Positions 39,645 through 48,849 of a stretch of DNA of 64,000 nucleotides are shown in pieces (position 1 is the stretch's first letter; each line of letters starts with the position of its first letter). The stretch is from the NCBI GenBank assembly GCA_016194635.1, contig JACQBC010000026.1:62001-126000 (forward strand). Direction: 5' to 3'. Below the pieces are notes generated by a model, which saw only the letters and a program-made list of their open reading frames with translations, was not told where the DNA came from and searched no databases. The DNA is from Gammaproteobacteria bacterium. GTDB lineage: Bacteria > Pseudomonadota > Gammaproteobacteria > UBA6429 > Thiohalophilaceae. Both the position numbers and the translations under genes were made by a program.

Positions 39645-42200
39645 ATGGCCGAAGTAACGGTAAGACAGTTTGCAGAAGTTGTCGGTATCTCGATCGATCG
39701 GCTGTTAGAACAGCTGCATCAGGCCGGGGTGCAGGTGAAGGATCCGGATGCAACCATCTCCGATGATGAAAAAATGGAGTTGCTCGGGCATCTACGCAGT
39801 AAACAAAGTCCCGTGGATCAGAATGAAGGGACCGAGACGAAGAAAATCACTTTAAAACGTAAGACCTCGAGCGAGCTAAAACTGGCCAATTCGCAAGGCA
39901 AGACTAAATCGGTGACAGTCGAGGTGCGCCAGAAAAAAACCTATATTAAACGCAGCGTGGTCGTCGAGGAAGAGACTAAACGGATTGAAGAAGCCAAGGC
40001 CAAACGCGCGCAGCAGCAGGCGGAACAGGAAAATCAAGAACGTGAGACCAAGCGTAAAATCGAAGAGCTTGAGAGTAAAAAGAATGTCGAAGAAACTACC
40101 CGGCAACGCAGCATTGAAGACGCGCGTTTAGAAAAAGAACGTGCCCTACAAGAGGTGAAACGTCTCGCTGAACAAGAGTTGACTAAACAGCGGGTGGTTA
40201 CTGAAACCGATGACAGCAGTGATACCCGCAAGGGCAAACGTGGGCGGCGCAAAGAACATTTTGATGACAAGGATATTGTGGAAGCGGAACTGACGCTCAT
40301 CGAAACCGGGACTGAAGAAGCCCCGGTGGTGCGCGAAGAATTGCATGTAAGCGCGGATAAATCCGGCCGCCGTAAACGCAAACCCAAGCAGAAAAAGGTC
40401 CAGGTACAAAGTGCCGAGGGGCATGGTTTTAATCTGCCTACTACCCCGGTAGTGCGTGAGGTGGCCATTGGCGAAACCGTTACCGTGGGAGAGCTTGCCC
40501 AGAAGATGTCGGTGAAGGCTGCCGAAGTGATCAAAATCTTAATGGGTCTAGGGACCATGGCTACCATTAACCAAGTTCTCGATCAAGACACCGCCACGAT
40601 TGTGGTGGAAGACATGGGCCACAAGATTAAGCTGATCAAGGCCGATGCCATTGAAGACTTTATCGTTGAAGAAGAATCCCAAGGTGATGTGCAACCGCGT
40701 CCACCGGTGGTTACCATCATGGGCCATGTTGATCACGGCAAGACTTCCTTGCTGGATTATATTCGAAGCACCCGTGTTGCCGCCGGTGAGGCCGGGGGTA
40801 TCACCCAACATATAGGCGCGTACCACGTAGAAACCAGCAACGGTGTTATCACCTTTCTTGATACCCCCGGCCACGAAGCTTTCACCGCGATGCGCGCGCG
40901 TGGGGCCAAGGCCACGGATATTGTGGTGCTGGTGGTGGCGGCCGATGACGGTGTCATGCCGCAAACCCGCGAAGCGATTCAGCATGCCAAGGCAGGGAAT
41001 GTACCCATGATTGTCGCGATTAATAAAGTGGATAAACCGGATGCGGATCCGGAACGGGTGCGCACCGCCCTGACGCAAGAAAACGTGATCCCCGATGATT
41101 GGGGCGGTGACACCATGTTTGTTAATGTCTCGGCAAAAACCGGTCAGGGGGTCGACAAACTCTTAGAAGCGATTCTCTTGCAGGCCGAGGTATTGCAACT
41201 GACCGCGGTTGCCGACGGTCCAGCCCGTGGGGTGATCATCGAATCGCGCCTAGACAAGGGCCGGGGTCCGGTGGCCACTGTATTAGTGCAGCGCGGTACC
41301 TTGAATAAAGGCGACATCCTCTTGGCCGGTCTGGAACATGGCCGGGTGCGCGCCTTGTTGGATGAAAGTGGTAAGCAGGTCGACCAGGCCGGTCCCTCCA
41401 TGCCGGTGGAAGTCTTAGGGTTATCCAATGTACCCAATGCCGGGGATGAGGCCACCGTCGTGAGTGATGAGCGCAAGGCACGTGAAGTTGCCTTGTTTCG
41501 CCAAGGCAGATTCCGCGACAGTAAAATTGCGCGTCAACATGCCACTAAACTCGAGAATATGTTCTCACAGATGGAAGAAGGCGAGGTACGTACCCTGTAC
41601 GTGGTTCTGAAGTCCGACGTGCAGGGCTCGATGGAAGCGATTACCGATGCCTTGTTGAAATTGTCCACCGATGAGGTCAAGGTCAAGATCGTATCCAGCG
41701 GCGTGGGGGGTATCACCGAGTCGGACGCCAATCTGGCGATGGCCTCACACGCGATTATACTTGGGTTTAATGTCCGCGCCGATGCCAGCGCTAAGCGTAT
41801 TATCGAAGACGAGGGCATCGAATTACGTTATTACAGTATTATTTATGAATTGCTGGATCACATAAAGCAATCGATGAGCGGCATGTTAACCCCGCAGTTC
41901 AAGGAACAGATTATTGGAATTGCCGAGGTGCGCGACGTATTCCGTTCGCCGAAGTTTGGCAATATCGCCGGTTGTATGGTTACGCAAGGCGTGGTGAAAC
42001 GTAATAATCCGATCCGTGTGTTGCGTGATAATGTGGTGATCTATCAGGGCGAACTCGAATCACTGCGGCGCTTTAAAGACGATGCCGGAGAGGTCAAACA
42101 GGGATTGGAATGTGGTATTGGCGTGAAGAATTACAATGACGTCAAGGTCGGAGATCAGATCGAAGTCTTTGAACGCGTACAGATCCAACGCACGATTTGA
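39645..42200 (+). CDS. infB: Translation initiation factor IF-2
   Basis: An 851-residue GTPase that places initiator tRNA on the ribosome. The N-terminal IF2-associated domain is followed by a long Lys/Glu/Arg-rich coiled-coil linker (about 95-260). The G domain begins near residue 360 with [12 protein letters not shown], then DTPGHEAF and NKVDKPD; domains II to IV follow. Length is typical for a long-linker form. It lies in the operon that starts with the initiator tRNA. Confidence 0.97.
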   Translation: MAEVTVRQFAEVVGISIDRLLEQLHQAGVQVKDPDATISDDEKMELLGHLRSKQSPVDQNEGTETKKITLKRKTSSELKLANSQGKTKSVTVEVRQKKTYIKRSVVVEEETKRIEEAKAKRAQQQAEQENQERETKRKIEELESKKNVEETTRQRSIEDARLEKERALQEVKRLAEQELTKQRVVTETDDSSDTRKGKRGRRKEHFDDKDIVEAELTLIETGTEEAPVVREELHVSADKSGRRKRKPKQKKVQVQSAEGHGFNLPTTPVVREVAIGETVTVGELAQKMSVKAAEVIKILMGLGTMATINQVLDQDTATIVVEDMGHKIKLIKADAIEDFIVEEESQGDVQPRPPVVTIMGHVDHGKTSLLDYIRSTRVAAGEAGGITQHIGAYHVETSNGVITFLDTPGHEAFTAMRARGAKATDIVVLVVAADDGVMPQTREAIQHAKAGNVPMIVAINKVDKPDADPERVRTALTQENVIPDDWGGDTMFVNVSAKTGQGVDKLLEAILLQAEVLQLTAVADGPARGVIIESRLDKGRGPVATVLVQRGTLNKGDILLAGLEHGRVRALLDESGKQVDQAGPSMPVEVLGLSNVPNAGDEATVVSDERKAREVALFRQGRFRDSKIARQHATKLENMFSQMEEGEVRTLYVVLKSDVQGSMEAITDALLKLSTDEVKVKIVSSGVGGITESDANLAMASHAIILGFNVRADASAKRIIEDEGIELRYYSIIYELLDHIKQSMSGMLTPQFKEQIIGIAEVRDVFRSPKFGNIAGCMVTQGVVKRNNPIRVLRDNVVIYQGELESLRRFKDDAGEVKQGLECGIGVKNYNDVKVGDQIEVFERVQIQRTI

Positions 42201-42256
42201 CGCCCGATCTGGTTAGGGTTACCTCAAGCGATTGTGGTTTAGAGTAGTGTAGCGTC

Positions 42257-42655
42257 ATGCCCAAAGAATTTGATCGTAGCCGCCGGGTGGCGGAGCAAAT
42301 CCAGCGTGAGTTAGCGCAGTTGATTCAGCTGCAACTCAAAGATCCGCGGCTTGGAATGGTAACGGTCTCCGCGGTCGAACTCAGCCGCGACTTTTCCAAT
42401 GCCAAGGTTTTTGTCACCGTTTTTAATCAAACCGATAATCCACAGCAATCCCTGCAGGTGTTGCAACACGCGGCGGGTTTCTTACGCCACGCCCTAGGTC
42501 AGGCATTACGCTTACGCACCCTCCCGCAATTGCATTTTTATTACGACAAGTCCATCGCACGCGGCGCGCAACTTTCGGCGCTGATTCACCAAGCCATGGC
42601 ATCGGTTCCGGCCGATCCACAGTCTCAGGATACCGGCGACCATGAAGAAAAATAA
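42257..42655 (+). CDS. rbfA: 30S ribosome-binding factor RbfA
   Basis: A 132-residue KH-type ribosome assembly factor acting on the 5' end of 16S rRNA. The conserved features are RVAEQIQRELAQLIQ and DPRLGMVTVSAVELSRD, and the late LHFYYDKS. It overlaps truB by 14 bases, which suggests coupled translation. Confidence 0.96.
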   Translation: MPKEFDRSRRVAEQIQRELAQLIQLQLKDPRLGMVTVSAVELSRDFSNAKVFVTVFNQTDNPQQSLQVLQHAAGFLRHALGQALRLRTLPQLHFYYDKSIARGAQLSALIHQAMASVPADPQSQDTGDHEEK

Positions 42656-43556
42656 AGGTCGGCGTGTGGATGGCATCTTGTTGTTGGATAAACCCCTTGG
42701 CTTAACCTCCAACGCGGCCTTACAACAGGTCAAACGTTATTTCCAAGCTAATAAGGTTGGCCATACCGGTAGCCTCGATCCCCTTGCCAGTGGGTTATTG
42801 CCGCTGTGCCTGGGCGAGGCCACCAAATTTTCCGGGTTTTTACTCGATGCTGACAAGGCGTACACGGGGGTCTGCCAATTAGGCAAACGCACGACCACGG
42901 CCGATGCGGAAGGTGCGGTTATTGAAGAGTTACCGGTTCCGGATCTAACCCCGGCCCAACTCACCCAGGTGCTACAGCAATTTGTGGGCACCATCAACCA
43001 AATACCGCCGATGCATTCAGCGCTCAAGGTGCAAGGCCAGCCACTGTATAAATTGGCCCATCAGGGCATGGAAGTCGAGCGTCAACCCCGCCAGGTGACG
43101 ATCCATGAACTTGCTCTCGTGGCCTACGGCAAGACCGAGTTTCAATTTCTTTTGCACTGTTCCAAAGGTACCTATGTGCGTACCCTGGCCGAAGACATCG
43201 GCCGGGTGATCGGCTGTGGTGCCTATTTAAGTGGTCTACGCCGTACCCAGGTTGGACCTTTTTATTTGGGCACGGCCATTACGCTTGATCACATTGCCAC
43301 TACCTCTCGGCAGGGGGTTGAGGCATTAGATGCCTTGCTCTTACCCATGCAAGCGGCCCTCGACCACTGGCCAGCCGTGTTATTAACCGACCATTCTGCG
43401 TATTATGTCCGTCAAGGCCAGCCGGTACAGGTACAACGGACACCGACCAGCGGAATGGTGCGGTTATTTACCCAGGATGAGCAATTTCTTGGGGTGGGTG
43501 AAATCCTCGATGATGGCCGGGTAGCCCCGCGCCGCCTCGTCGATACCCCGTCATAA
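42642..43556 (+). CDS. truB: tRNA pseudouridine(55) synthase TruB
   Basis: A 304-residue enzyme that makes pseudouridine 55 in the T-loop of tRNAs. The catalytic Asp lies in HTGSLDPLASGLLPLC. CSKGTYVRTLAEDIG is the RNA-binding strand, and a C-terminal PUA-like domain follows. Start and overlap with rbfA are normal for this operon. Confidence 0.96.
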   Translation: MKKNKGRRVDGILLLDKPLGLTSNAALQQVKRYFQANKVGHTGSLDPLASGLLPLCLGEATKFSGFLLDADKAYTGVCQLGKRTTTADAEGAVIEELPVPDLTPAQLTQVLQQFVGTINQIPPMHSALKVQGQPLYKLAHQGMEVERQPRQVTIHELALVAYGKTEFQFLLHCSKGTYVRTLAEDIGRVIGCGAYLSGLRRTQVGPFYLGTAITLDHIATTSRQGVEALDALLLPMQAALDHWPAVLLTDHSAYYVRQGQPVQVQRTPTSGMVRLFTQDEQFLGVGEILDDGRVAPRRLVDTPS

Positions 43557-43570
43557 GGTGGTAATTTTCC

Positions 43571-43600
43571 TTGTAACCTGGGCCACTGCGCAGGTAAAAT
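43571..43600 (+). promoter_or_regulatory. Candidate promoter of rpsO
   Basis: TTGTAA (43571-43576) and TAAAAT (43595-43600) are 18 bases apart, about 50 bases before rpsO. A separate promoter here matches the arrangement known in Escherichia coli. Confidence 0.45.
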
Positions 43601-43648
43601 ACGGCCTCTTTTTTTCGATCCGATCGCACTAGCTAACAGGAGTTTAGA

Positions 43649-43918
43649 ATGACGCTGAGCGCCGCAACCAAGGCCCAGATTATGCAAGATTACCAGCGCG
43701 ATGCGAAAGATACGGGTTCGCCCGAGGTTCAAATCGCCTTGCTCTCCGCCCGCATTAATGAATTATCTGAGCACTTCAAGAACCACGTTAAAGACCATCA
43801 CTCGCGTCAAGGTTTGCTAGCCATGGTTAGCCAACGCCGCAAACTGCTGGATTATCTGAAATCTGAAGACATCGAGCGTTATCGCACGATTATCACCCGG
43901 CTTGGTCTACGTAAGTAA
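43649..43918 (+). CDS. rpsO: 30S ribosomal protein S15
   Basis: An 89-residue primary rRNA-binding protein. Conserved segments [16 protein letters not shown] and [20 protein letters not shown] are present, and the end KxGLRK appears as RLGLRK. Length is exactly normal. pnp follows after 19 bases. Confidence 0.97.
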   Translation: MTLSAATKAQIMQDYQRDAKDTGSPEVQIALLSARINELSEHFKNHVKDHHSRQGLLAMVSQRRKLLDYLKSEDIERYRTIITRLGLRK

Positions 43919-43937
43919 CGCGGTTCACGAGGTACTG

Positions 43938-46022
43938 ATGACAATTCCCACTACGAAAGAATTTAAATATGGACAACACACGATTCGCATTGAGACGGGG
44001 GAAATAGCCCGCCAGGCCACCGCCGCCGTGCTGGTGAGCATGGGTGAAACCATGGTACTGGTCACCGCGGTAGTGGAGAAAAGCCCCGATGAAGTTCGCG
44101 ACTTTTTCCCGCTTACCGTTAATTACCAAGAAAAAACCTATGCCGCTGGACGTATCCCCGGGGGGTATTTCCGCCGCGAAGGCAAACCCACCGAAAAAGA
44201 AACCCTCACCAGCCGGCTGATCGATCGCCCCTTGCGGCCGCTGTTTCCCGAAGGTTTTACCAATGAAATCCAAGTTGTCGCCACGGTGTTGTCAATGGAT
44301 CCTGAAATCGATCCTGATATACCCTCGATGATCGGTGCCTCGGCCGCCATGGCGTTATCAGGCGCGCCGTTTGCCGGCCCGATAGGAGCGGCGCGGGTGG
44401 GTTTTAAAGACGGCCACTATATATTGAATCCTTCCGCCACTGAATTGGAGACCTCGGATTTAAACTTAGTGGTCGCCGGTACGGCCAAGGCGGTACTGAT
44501 GGTGGAATCCGAAGCGGCGCTGTTGTCCGAAGAAGTGATGTTGGGCGCGGTGGTGTTCGGCCATGATCAGATGCAAGTTGTCATCCAAGCAATTAATGAA
44601 CTGACCAAACAATTCGGTGTGACCCCGATCCCCTGGGCACCTGCCAAACACGACGAGAGCTTTAAACAAGCTGTGTTGAAAGAATGCACGCCTGGGCTGC
44701 AAGCGGCCTATGCGATCAGTGAAAAACAAGCACGTTACGCAAGTATCGATGCAACCACCAAGGCCACCTTGGCAAAATTGCGCAAAGACGACGGTAGCAA
44801 TGAGCAGACTATCCTGAGTATTATCGAAGCGGCCAAGAGCAGCATTGTGCGTGGCCGTATCATCACTGGGCAAGCCCGTATTGACGGCCGGGATAATAAA
44901 ACGGTTCGACCCATTACAATTCGGGTGGGTGTCCTACCCCGTACCCATGGCTCGGCCTTGTTTACCCGCGGTGAGACCCAGGCCCTGGTGGTCACCACCC
45001 TGGGTACCGAGCGTGATGCCCAGCTCATCGATGCCCTCGAAGGGGTCTACAAAGAACCCTTCATGCTGCAATACAACTTCCCACCGTATTGTGTGGGTGA
45101 GATCGGCCAAGTCGGTTCGCCCAAGCGCCGTGAAATTGGCCATGGCCGTCTAGCCAAACGCGGTGTGGCCGCGGTGATGCCGGAGCAAAAATCCTTTCCG
45201 TATAGCGTACGCGTGGTGTCTGAAATCACCGAATCCAATGGCTCCAGCTCCATGGCCAGTGTCTGCGGCAGTAGCCTATCGCTCATGGATGCGGGTGTGC
45301 CGCTCAAGGCCCCGGTTGCGGGTATTGCCATGGGGTTGATTAAGGAAGGCGATAAGTTCGCGGTGATTACCGATATCTTAGGGGATGAAGATCACCTGGG
45401 CGATATGGATTTTAAAGTGGCGGGGAGTAAAGACGGTGTCAGCGCCCTACAGATGGATATCAAGATCGATGGCATCACCAAGGAAATCATGAAACTGGCC
45501 CTGGAACAGGCCAAGGCCGGGCGCCTGCACATTCTTGAAAAAATGAATGCCGTGATCAGTACCCCGCGCGAGACCATGTCCAAGTTCGCACCGCGCTACG
45601 TCACCTTGAAGATCCACCCGGATAAGATCCGCGATGTGATCGGCAAAGGTGGCGCCACGATCCGGGCGATTACCGAGGAAACCGGCTGTTCGATCGATAT
45701 CGACAACGATGGTACGGTTAAAATTGCCTCCAACGATGTCCAAGCGGCCGATGCGGCACGGCGCCAGATCGAACAGTTAACCGCGGATGTGGAAGTAGGC
45801 CGTGTCTACGATGGCAAGGTGTCAAAACTGATGGACTTCGGAGCTTTTGTCACCATCCTCCCAGGACGGGACGGCTTGGTACACGTATCGCAGATATCCC
45901 ATGAGCGAGTGGAAAATGTCAGCGACAAACTCAGCGAAGGCGATATGGTGCGTGTCAAAGTTCTGGAAATCGATAAACAAGGCCGGATCCGCCTTAGCAT
46001 GAAAGCAGTAGCTGAAAACTAA
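43938..46022 (+). CDS. pnp: Polyribonucleotide nucleotidyltransferase
   Basis: A 694-residue phosphorolytic 3'-5' exoribonuclease of the RNA degradosome. It has two RNase PH-like domains (the second with [16 protein letters not shown] and [18 protein letters not shown]), then a KH domain ([16 protein letters not shown]) and a C-terminal S1 domain ([15 protein letters not shown]). ATG 43938 has GAGG upstream; the longer frame begins inside rpsO. It closes the operon before an intrinsic terminator. Confidence 0.97.
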   Translation: MTIPTTKEFKYGQHTIRIETGEIARQATAAVLVSMGETMVLVTAVVEKSPDEVRDFFPLTVNYQEKTYAAGRIPGGYFRREGKPTEKETLTSRLIDRPLRPLFPEGFTNEIQVVATVLSMDPEIDPDIPSMIGASAAMALSGAPFAGPIGAARVGFKDGHYILNPSATELETSDLNLVVAGTAKAVLMVESEAALLSEEVMLGAVVFGHDQMQVVIQAINELTKQFGVTPIPWAPAKHDESFKQAVLKECTPGLQAAYAISEKQARYASIDATTKATLAKLRKDDGSNEQTILSIIEAAKSSIVRGRIITGQARIDGRDNKTVRPITIRVGVLPRTHGSALFTRGETQALVVTTLGTERDAQLIDALEGVYKEPFMLQYNFPPYCVGEIGQVGSPKRREIGHGRLAKRGVAAVMPEQKSFPYSVRVVSEITESNGSSSMASVCGSSLSLMDAGVPLKAPVAGIAMGLIKEGDKFAVITDILGDEDHLGDMDFKVAGSKDGVSALQMDIKIDGITKEIMKLALEQAKAGRLHILEKMNAVISTPRETMSKFAPRYVTLKIHPDKIRDVIGKGGATIRAITEETGCSIDIDNDGTVKIASNDVQAADAARRQIEQLTADVEVGRVYDGKVSKLMDFGAFVTILPGRDGLVHVSQISHERVENVSDKLSEGDMVRVKVLEIDKQGRIRLSMKAVAEN

Positions 46023-46049
46023 TAAAAACAACGAGATAGCAATCCCTCA

Positions 46050-46076
46050 AGGGTCCGTTAAGGACCCTATTTTTTT
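46050..46076 (+). terminator. Intrinsic terminator after pnp
   Basis: AGGGTCC (46050-46056) pairs with GGACCCT (46062-46068) around a 5-nt loop, followed by a run of seven T. It ends the rimP-pnp operon. Confidence 0.9.
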
Positions 46077-46154
46077 GCACGTTCTTTGCATCTTCCTCCC
46101 CTATCGGGTGGCCTCGTGGCCATCAACCCTATTTAGTTTAAGGATGGATAGAGC

Positions 46155-46697
46155 ATGGCCCCATGTTGGCATCGAATTCTTGCGGTTATTTCGCTCAGCG
46201 TCGTTGGCTGTACAACCACAGCCCCTCCAGATGATATTAAAACCGCGCCGTCGGGAATGATCTTCGGTTATGTCGAAGCCAATAATGAAGCGATCGAACA
46301 GGTGGACATTTTTGAATACGGTCAGGTGTACATGCCACCGCTACGTCGTCCACCGCGGGTATTGGTATTCGATAATGGGGTATTCATGGCCGAGAACCTC
46401 AAGCCAGGAAAGTACATCATTGCCGGATTTCGTTCCGAGAAAAACAACTACACCATGGCGCGAAGCGCACGCCAAATGTACCAGCGCATATTGCAGCTAA
46501 AACCTGGCGAGATACTCTACGCCGGCGCATTTCAACTGCTGATTACCCAACGCGGCAAATTCGATTACGGTAATTTTGAAGTAAACCAGCTGCAACGCCC
46601 CGGTGAACGCGACGTCCTTAAACATCTCTACGACGTCACCAGCAGCACCGGCTGGCAGAACAAGATTGAACGGCGGTTGAAGGAGTTATGGCAGTAA
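46155..46697 (+). CDS. Predicted lipoprotein, unknown function
   Basis: A 180-residue protein with a short signal ending in the lipobox VVGC (Cys at about residue 19), started by ATG 46155 behind AAGGATGG. The mature part has a possible small beta-sandwich (SGMIFGYVEANNEAIEQVDI, then FDNGVFMAENLKPGKYII), reminiscent of carboxypeptidase-regulatory-like domains. A charged helical end follows. I cannot name the family. It stands alone between the pnp terminator and a degenerate stretch. Confidence 0.72.
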   Translation: MAPCWHRILAVISLSVVGCTTTAPPDDIKTAPSGMIFGYVEANNEAIEQVDIFEYGQVYMPPLRRPPRVLVFDNGVFMAENLKPGKYIIAGFRSEKNNYTMARSARQMYQRILQLKPGEILYAGAFQLLITQRGKFDYGNFEVNQLQRPGERDVLKHLYDVTSSTGWQNKIERRLKELWQ

Positions 46698-46783
46698 TGT
46701 GCGTGGATTAAAAACAAACATCGGGATGGCAGCTGAAATTATTTGCTGGGATTGACTCATATAAGGTGTATCCTACGTGACGA

Positions 46784-46881
46784 TCATGACTGTCCACCGG
46801 TTGAGCTGTTACCGCTACCACCCCCACCGCAGGCGCTAACCACGGCGCTTAGTACGATGCGAGAAGTTGTGTATGTTTCAT
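46784..46881 (-). pseudogene. Relic of a lipoprotein gene start
   Basis: On the minus strand ATG 46881, behind AAAAGG, encodes MKHTQLLA, then hits a stop. One frame over, the sequence continues as IVLSAVVSACGGGGSGNSSTGG, ending at 46784 (lipobox LSAVVSAC in part). Together these look like a lipoprotein signal with lipobox broken by a single frameshift. A very short or disrupted gene is the simplest reading; it could be chance. Confidence 0.3.
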
Positions 46882-46960
46882 CCTTTTCCCCTTAAATCAT
46901 TGGCTGTTAGGGAATCCCAGTCCATTCTTCATGAGCAACCCGGGTTCCCGCTGAGTAATA

Positions 46961-47287
46961 TTAATAAAGTCTAATAGACCCTGCGGAAATTATACTGCAT
47001 GGCATTTTGCAGGTGAAGTGCAACCAAGCTACATATACCCCAAACATAGCGTCTTTATCATTTTTTCTTTTTCCGGGTTGCGACCGTTCTGCTCTGGGGA
47101 GGTGATCAAATCTTGCTGCCAGACGGCGAGGGCGGTGATTTTTACGGATACCCGCGAACATGGCACTGTATTGGTGCTTGGCAAGGTAGGCGTTCACGGG
47201 TATAACTTTGCCTTGTTCAATATCGAGTACCCGAGGTAGGTCGAGGCAGCGTCGCACACATAGAGTGCGAATCAGACTAGGTAACAT
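46961..47287 (-). CDS. Unassigned open frame of 108 codons
   Basis: A minus-strand frame from ATG 47287, with AAGGA just upstream, encodes a basic protein including LPRVLDIEQGKVIPVNAYL and RRLAARFDHLP. I do not recognise it and cannot confirm that it is expressed. It lies in the degenerate stretch between 46698 and 47795, where remnants of other genes are seen, so it may itself be a remnant. Confidence 0.25.
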   Translation of the reverse strand: MLPSLIRTLCVRRCLDLPRVLDIEQGKVIPVNAYLAKHQYSAMFAGIRKNHRPRRLAARFDHLPRAERSQPGKRKNDKDAMFGVYVAWLHFTCKMPCSIISAGSIRLY

Positions 47288-47373
47288 GCTGTCCTTATCC
47301 CCCGCTCCTGGCGAGAATCATTTCCTTTGGGGGGATGGTATCAAATACCCCTTCGATCACTCTGCGGTTTTGA

Positions 47374-47646
47374 TCCCGGTTTTTGGCTTTGGAAAGACGC
47401 CAGCCATTATCTCCCACTGGGAGGGACGTAAAGGTTCCGGTGTTATGGCATGAAGTGGCTAGGGGCCATATGATCGATTTCGTGTGGCAGACCCACTAGG
47501 TTTGGAGTGATGCCATTGTCTACACACCGTTCCGGACGCGTCCTGATTACCAGCCTATGATCTGGGATGTGTTACCCACGGTGTTGCAACATATGGGTAT
47601 TACGTTGCCTGTTCATGTCGATGGGGTGAGTTTGGCCCTGCTGTGA
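47374..47646 (+). pseudogene. C-terminal relic of an alkaline-phosphatase-superfamily (sulfatase-like) gene
   Basis: In one frame ending at TGA 47644-47646 the sequence reads GRDVKVPVLWH, then stop TAG at 47497-47499, then TRPDYQPMIWDVLPTVLQ and HMGITLPVHVDGVSLALL. The pattern xVPxxW ... WDxLPTxxxxxGIxxPxxxDGxSL is the C-terminal signature of sulfatases and related phosphodiesterases. There is no start codon or N-terminal catalytic part, and another stop (47371-47373) closes the frame upstream. It is therefore an eroded fragment. Whether the parent was a sulfatase or a phosphodiesterase cannot be told. Confidence 0.5.
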
Positions 47647-47732
47647 GGCGAGAAATAGAACCGACGGTGGTTCCCCTTTGGGCATAAATTCTTTACTATA
47701 CTACCCATCAGGCAACGCTAGCATGCTGCATT

Positions 47733-47741
47733 TGTTATAAT
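47733..47741 (+). promoter_or_regulatory. Extended -10 element before the repeat protein
   Basis: TGT-TATAAT (47733-47741) is an extended -10 motif 55 bases before the gene at 47796. No convincing -35 box accompanies it. Confidence 0.4.
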
Positions 47742-47795
47742 GACGTTTTGCTACGCCACTGCCGGTAAAACAACAACTCACCTAACGAGGGCGCT

Positions 47796-48503
47796 ATGGC
47801 AGCAAAATCCACACCATCTCGACGCACCAAACCCCAGCAGCGCAAGGCGAGCGCTGATTTTATTGCCAAGATGGCGATGCGTGGGAAATTCCGCTCATTC
47901 AATCAGGCACGGGCCTTTGTACGTAAACTTAAACTAGGGTCATATCAAGAATGGTTGCAGTATTGCCGTGGCGAGTTGACGGGCAAGCGCAACAAGCCCA
48001 GGGATATCCCCCAAAACCCGCGTGACACCTACCGCGATAAGGGTTGGAAGGGGTTTGCCGATTGGTTGGGCACGGGTAATATTGCCTACCGTCAACATGA
48101 ATGGCGGAGTTTTAACGCGGCGCGGGCCTTCGTGCGTCGTTTGAAATTGGCGACGAATAAAGAATGGCGTGCCTATGTACGCGGGGACATGGCCAAAACT
48201 AAATTACCGGTGGATATTCCCACCAACCCGCAGTTTGTGTATAAGGATAAGGGTTGGCAAGGCTATGGGGACTGGCTGGGTAACGATAACGTATCGTACA
48301 ATGATTTTACCTGGCGTGCTTTCACCACGGCCCGCACCTTTGTACGTAAATTAAAGTTAGACAATGAAGATGCCTGGCGCGATTATTGCCGCGGTAGAAT
48401 AAAAAATAAGAAACCCAAACCACGCGATATCCCCGCCACGCCGGAACGGGTGTATCAAGGCCAAGGCTGGAAGGGCATGGCGGATTGGCTGGGAAAGAAA
48501 TGA
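47796..48503 (+). CDS. Protein of three integrase-type repeats (INT_rpt-like)
   Basis: A 235-residue basic protein made of three tandem units of about 68 residues, beginning near residues 32, 100 and 167. Each follows the pattern F..AR.FVR.LKL....W..Y.RG, then P.DIP..P...Y...GW.G..DWLG. These units resemble the repeats found beside some phage-type integrases (Pfam INT_rpt), but no tyrosine recombinase domain is present here. The units may bind DNA; this is not shown. ATG 47796 has GAGGG upstream. It lies next to degenerate DNA, so it may be a leftover of a mobile element, yet all three repeats are intact. Confidence 0.78.
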   Translation: MAAKSTPSRRTKPQQRKASADFIAKMAMRGKFRSFNQARAFVRKLKLGSYQEWLQYCRGELTGKRNKPRDIPQNPRDTYRDKGWKGFADWLGTGNIAYRQHEWRSFNAARAFVRRLKLATNKEWRAYVRGDMAKTKLPVDIPTNPQFVYKDKGWQGYGDWLGNDNVSYNDFTWRAFTTARTFVRKLKLDNEDAWRDYCRGRIKNKKPKPRDIPATPERVYQGQGWKGMADWLGKK

Positions 48504-48849
48504 CATAGACTCGACCGTTTCAGTTGTGTCCAGGATTTTTCGCTTTTATTTTTCAGGCAGTGCTCCCGGGTGGATTAAGCCATTTGCTTGGTAAGTCCAT
48601 GTTCATGTAACGCTTAGTACCCCATTGGATGGGGTTGATATGATGTTACCGGCGGCGGCGAACATCCAAGCCGATTGCCCGTCGGGAAACGCACCGGCCG
48701 CGCGCGCATCGACGAATTTTCCGCATCAGTCACTCTAAGGGATTATGGGTAGGCCGTCGTATCCAATGCGATTAATGAGCTGTATTCCGCTCAAGCCGCA
48801 TTGTTTTAGGTGTGCCAGAAAGGTAGGCGCCTTCGTTATATAGACCAAC
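48504..48849. other. Intergenic stretch without a supported gene
   Basis: About 346 bases between two convergent genes. A short open stretch near 48752-48809 reads as VVSNAINELYSAQAALF before a stop but has no start or recognisable family. No tRNA, terminator with a T-run or repeat was seen. Confidence 0.5.
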
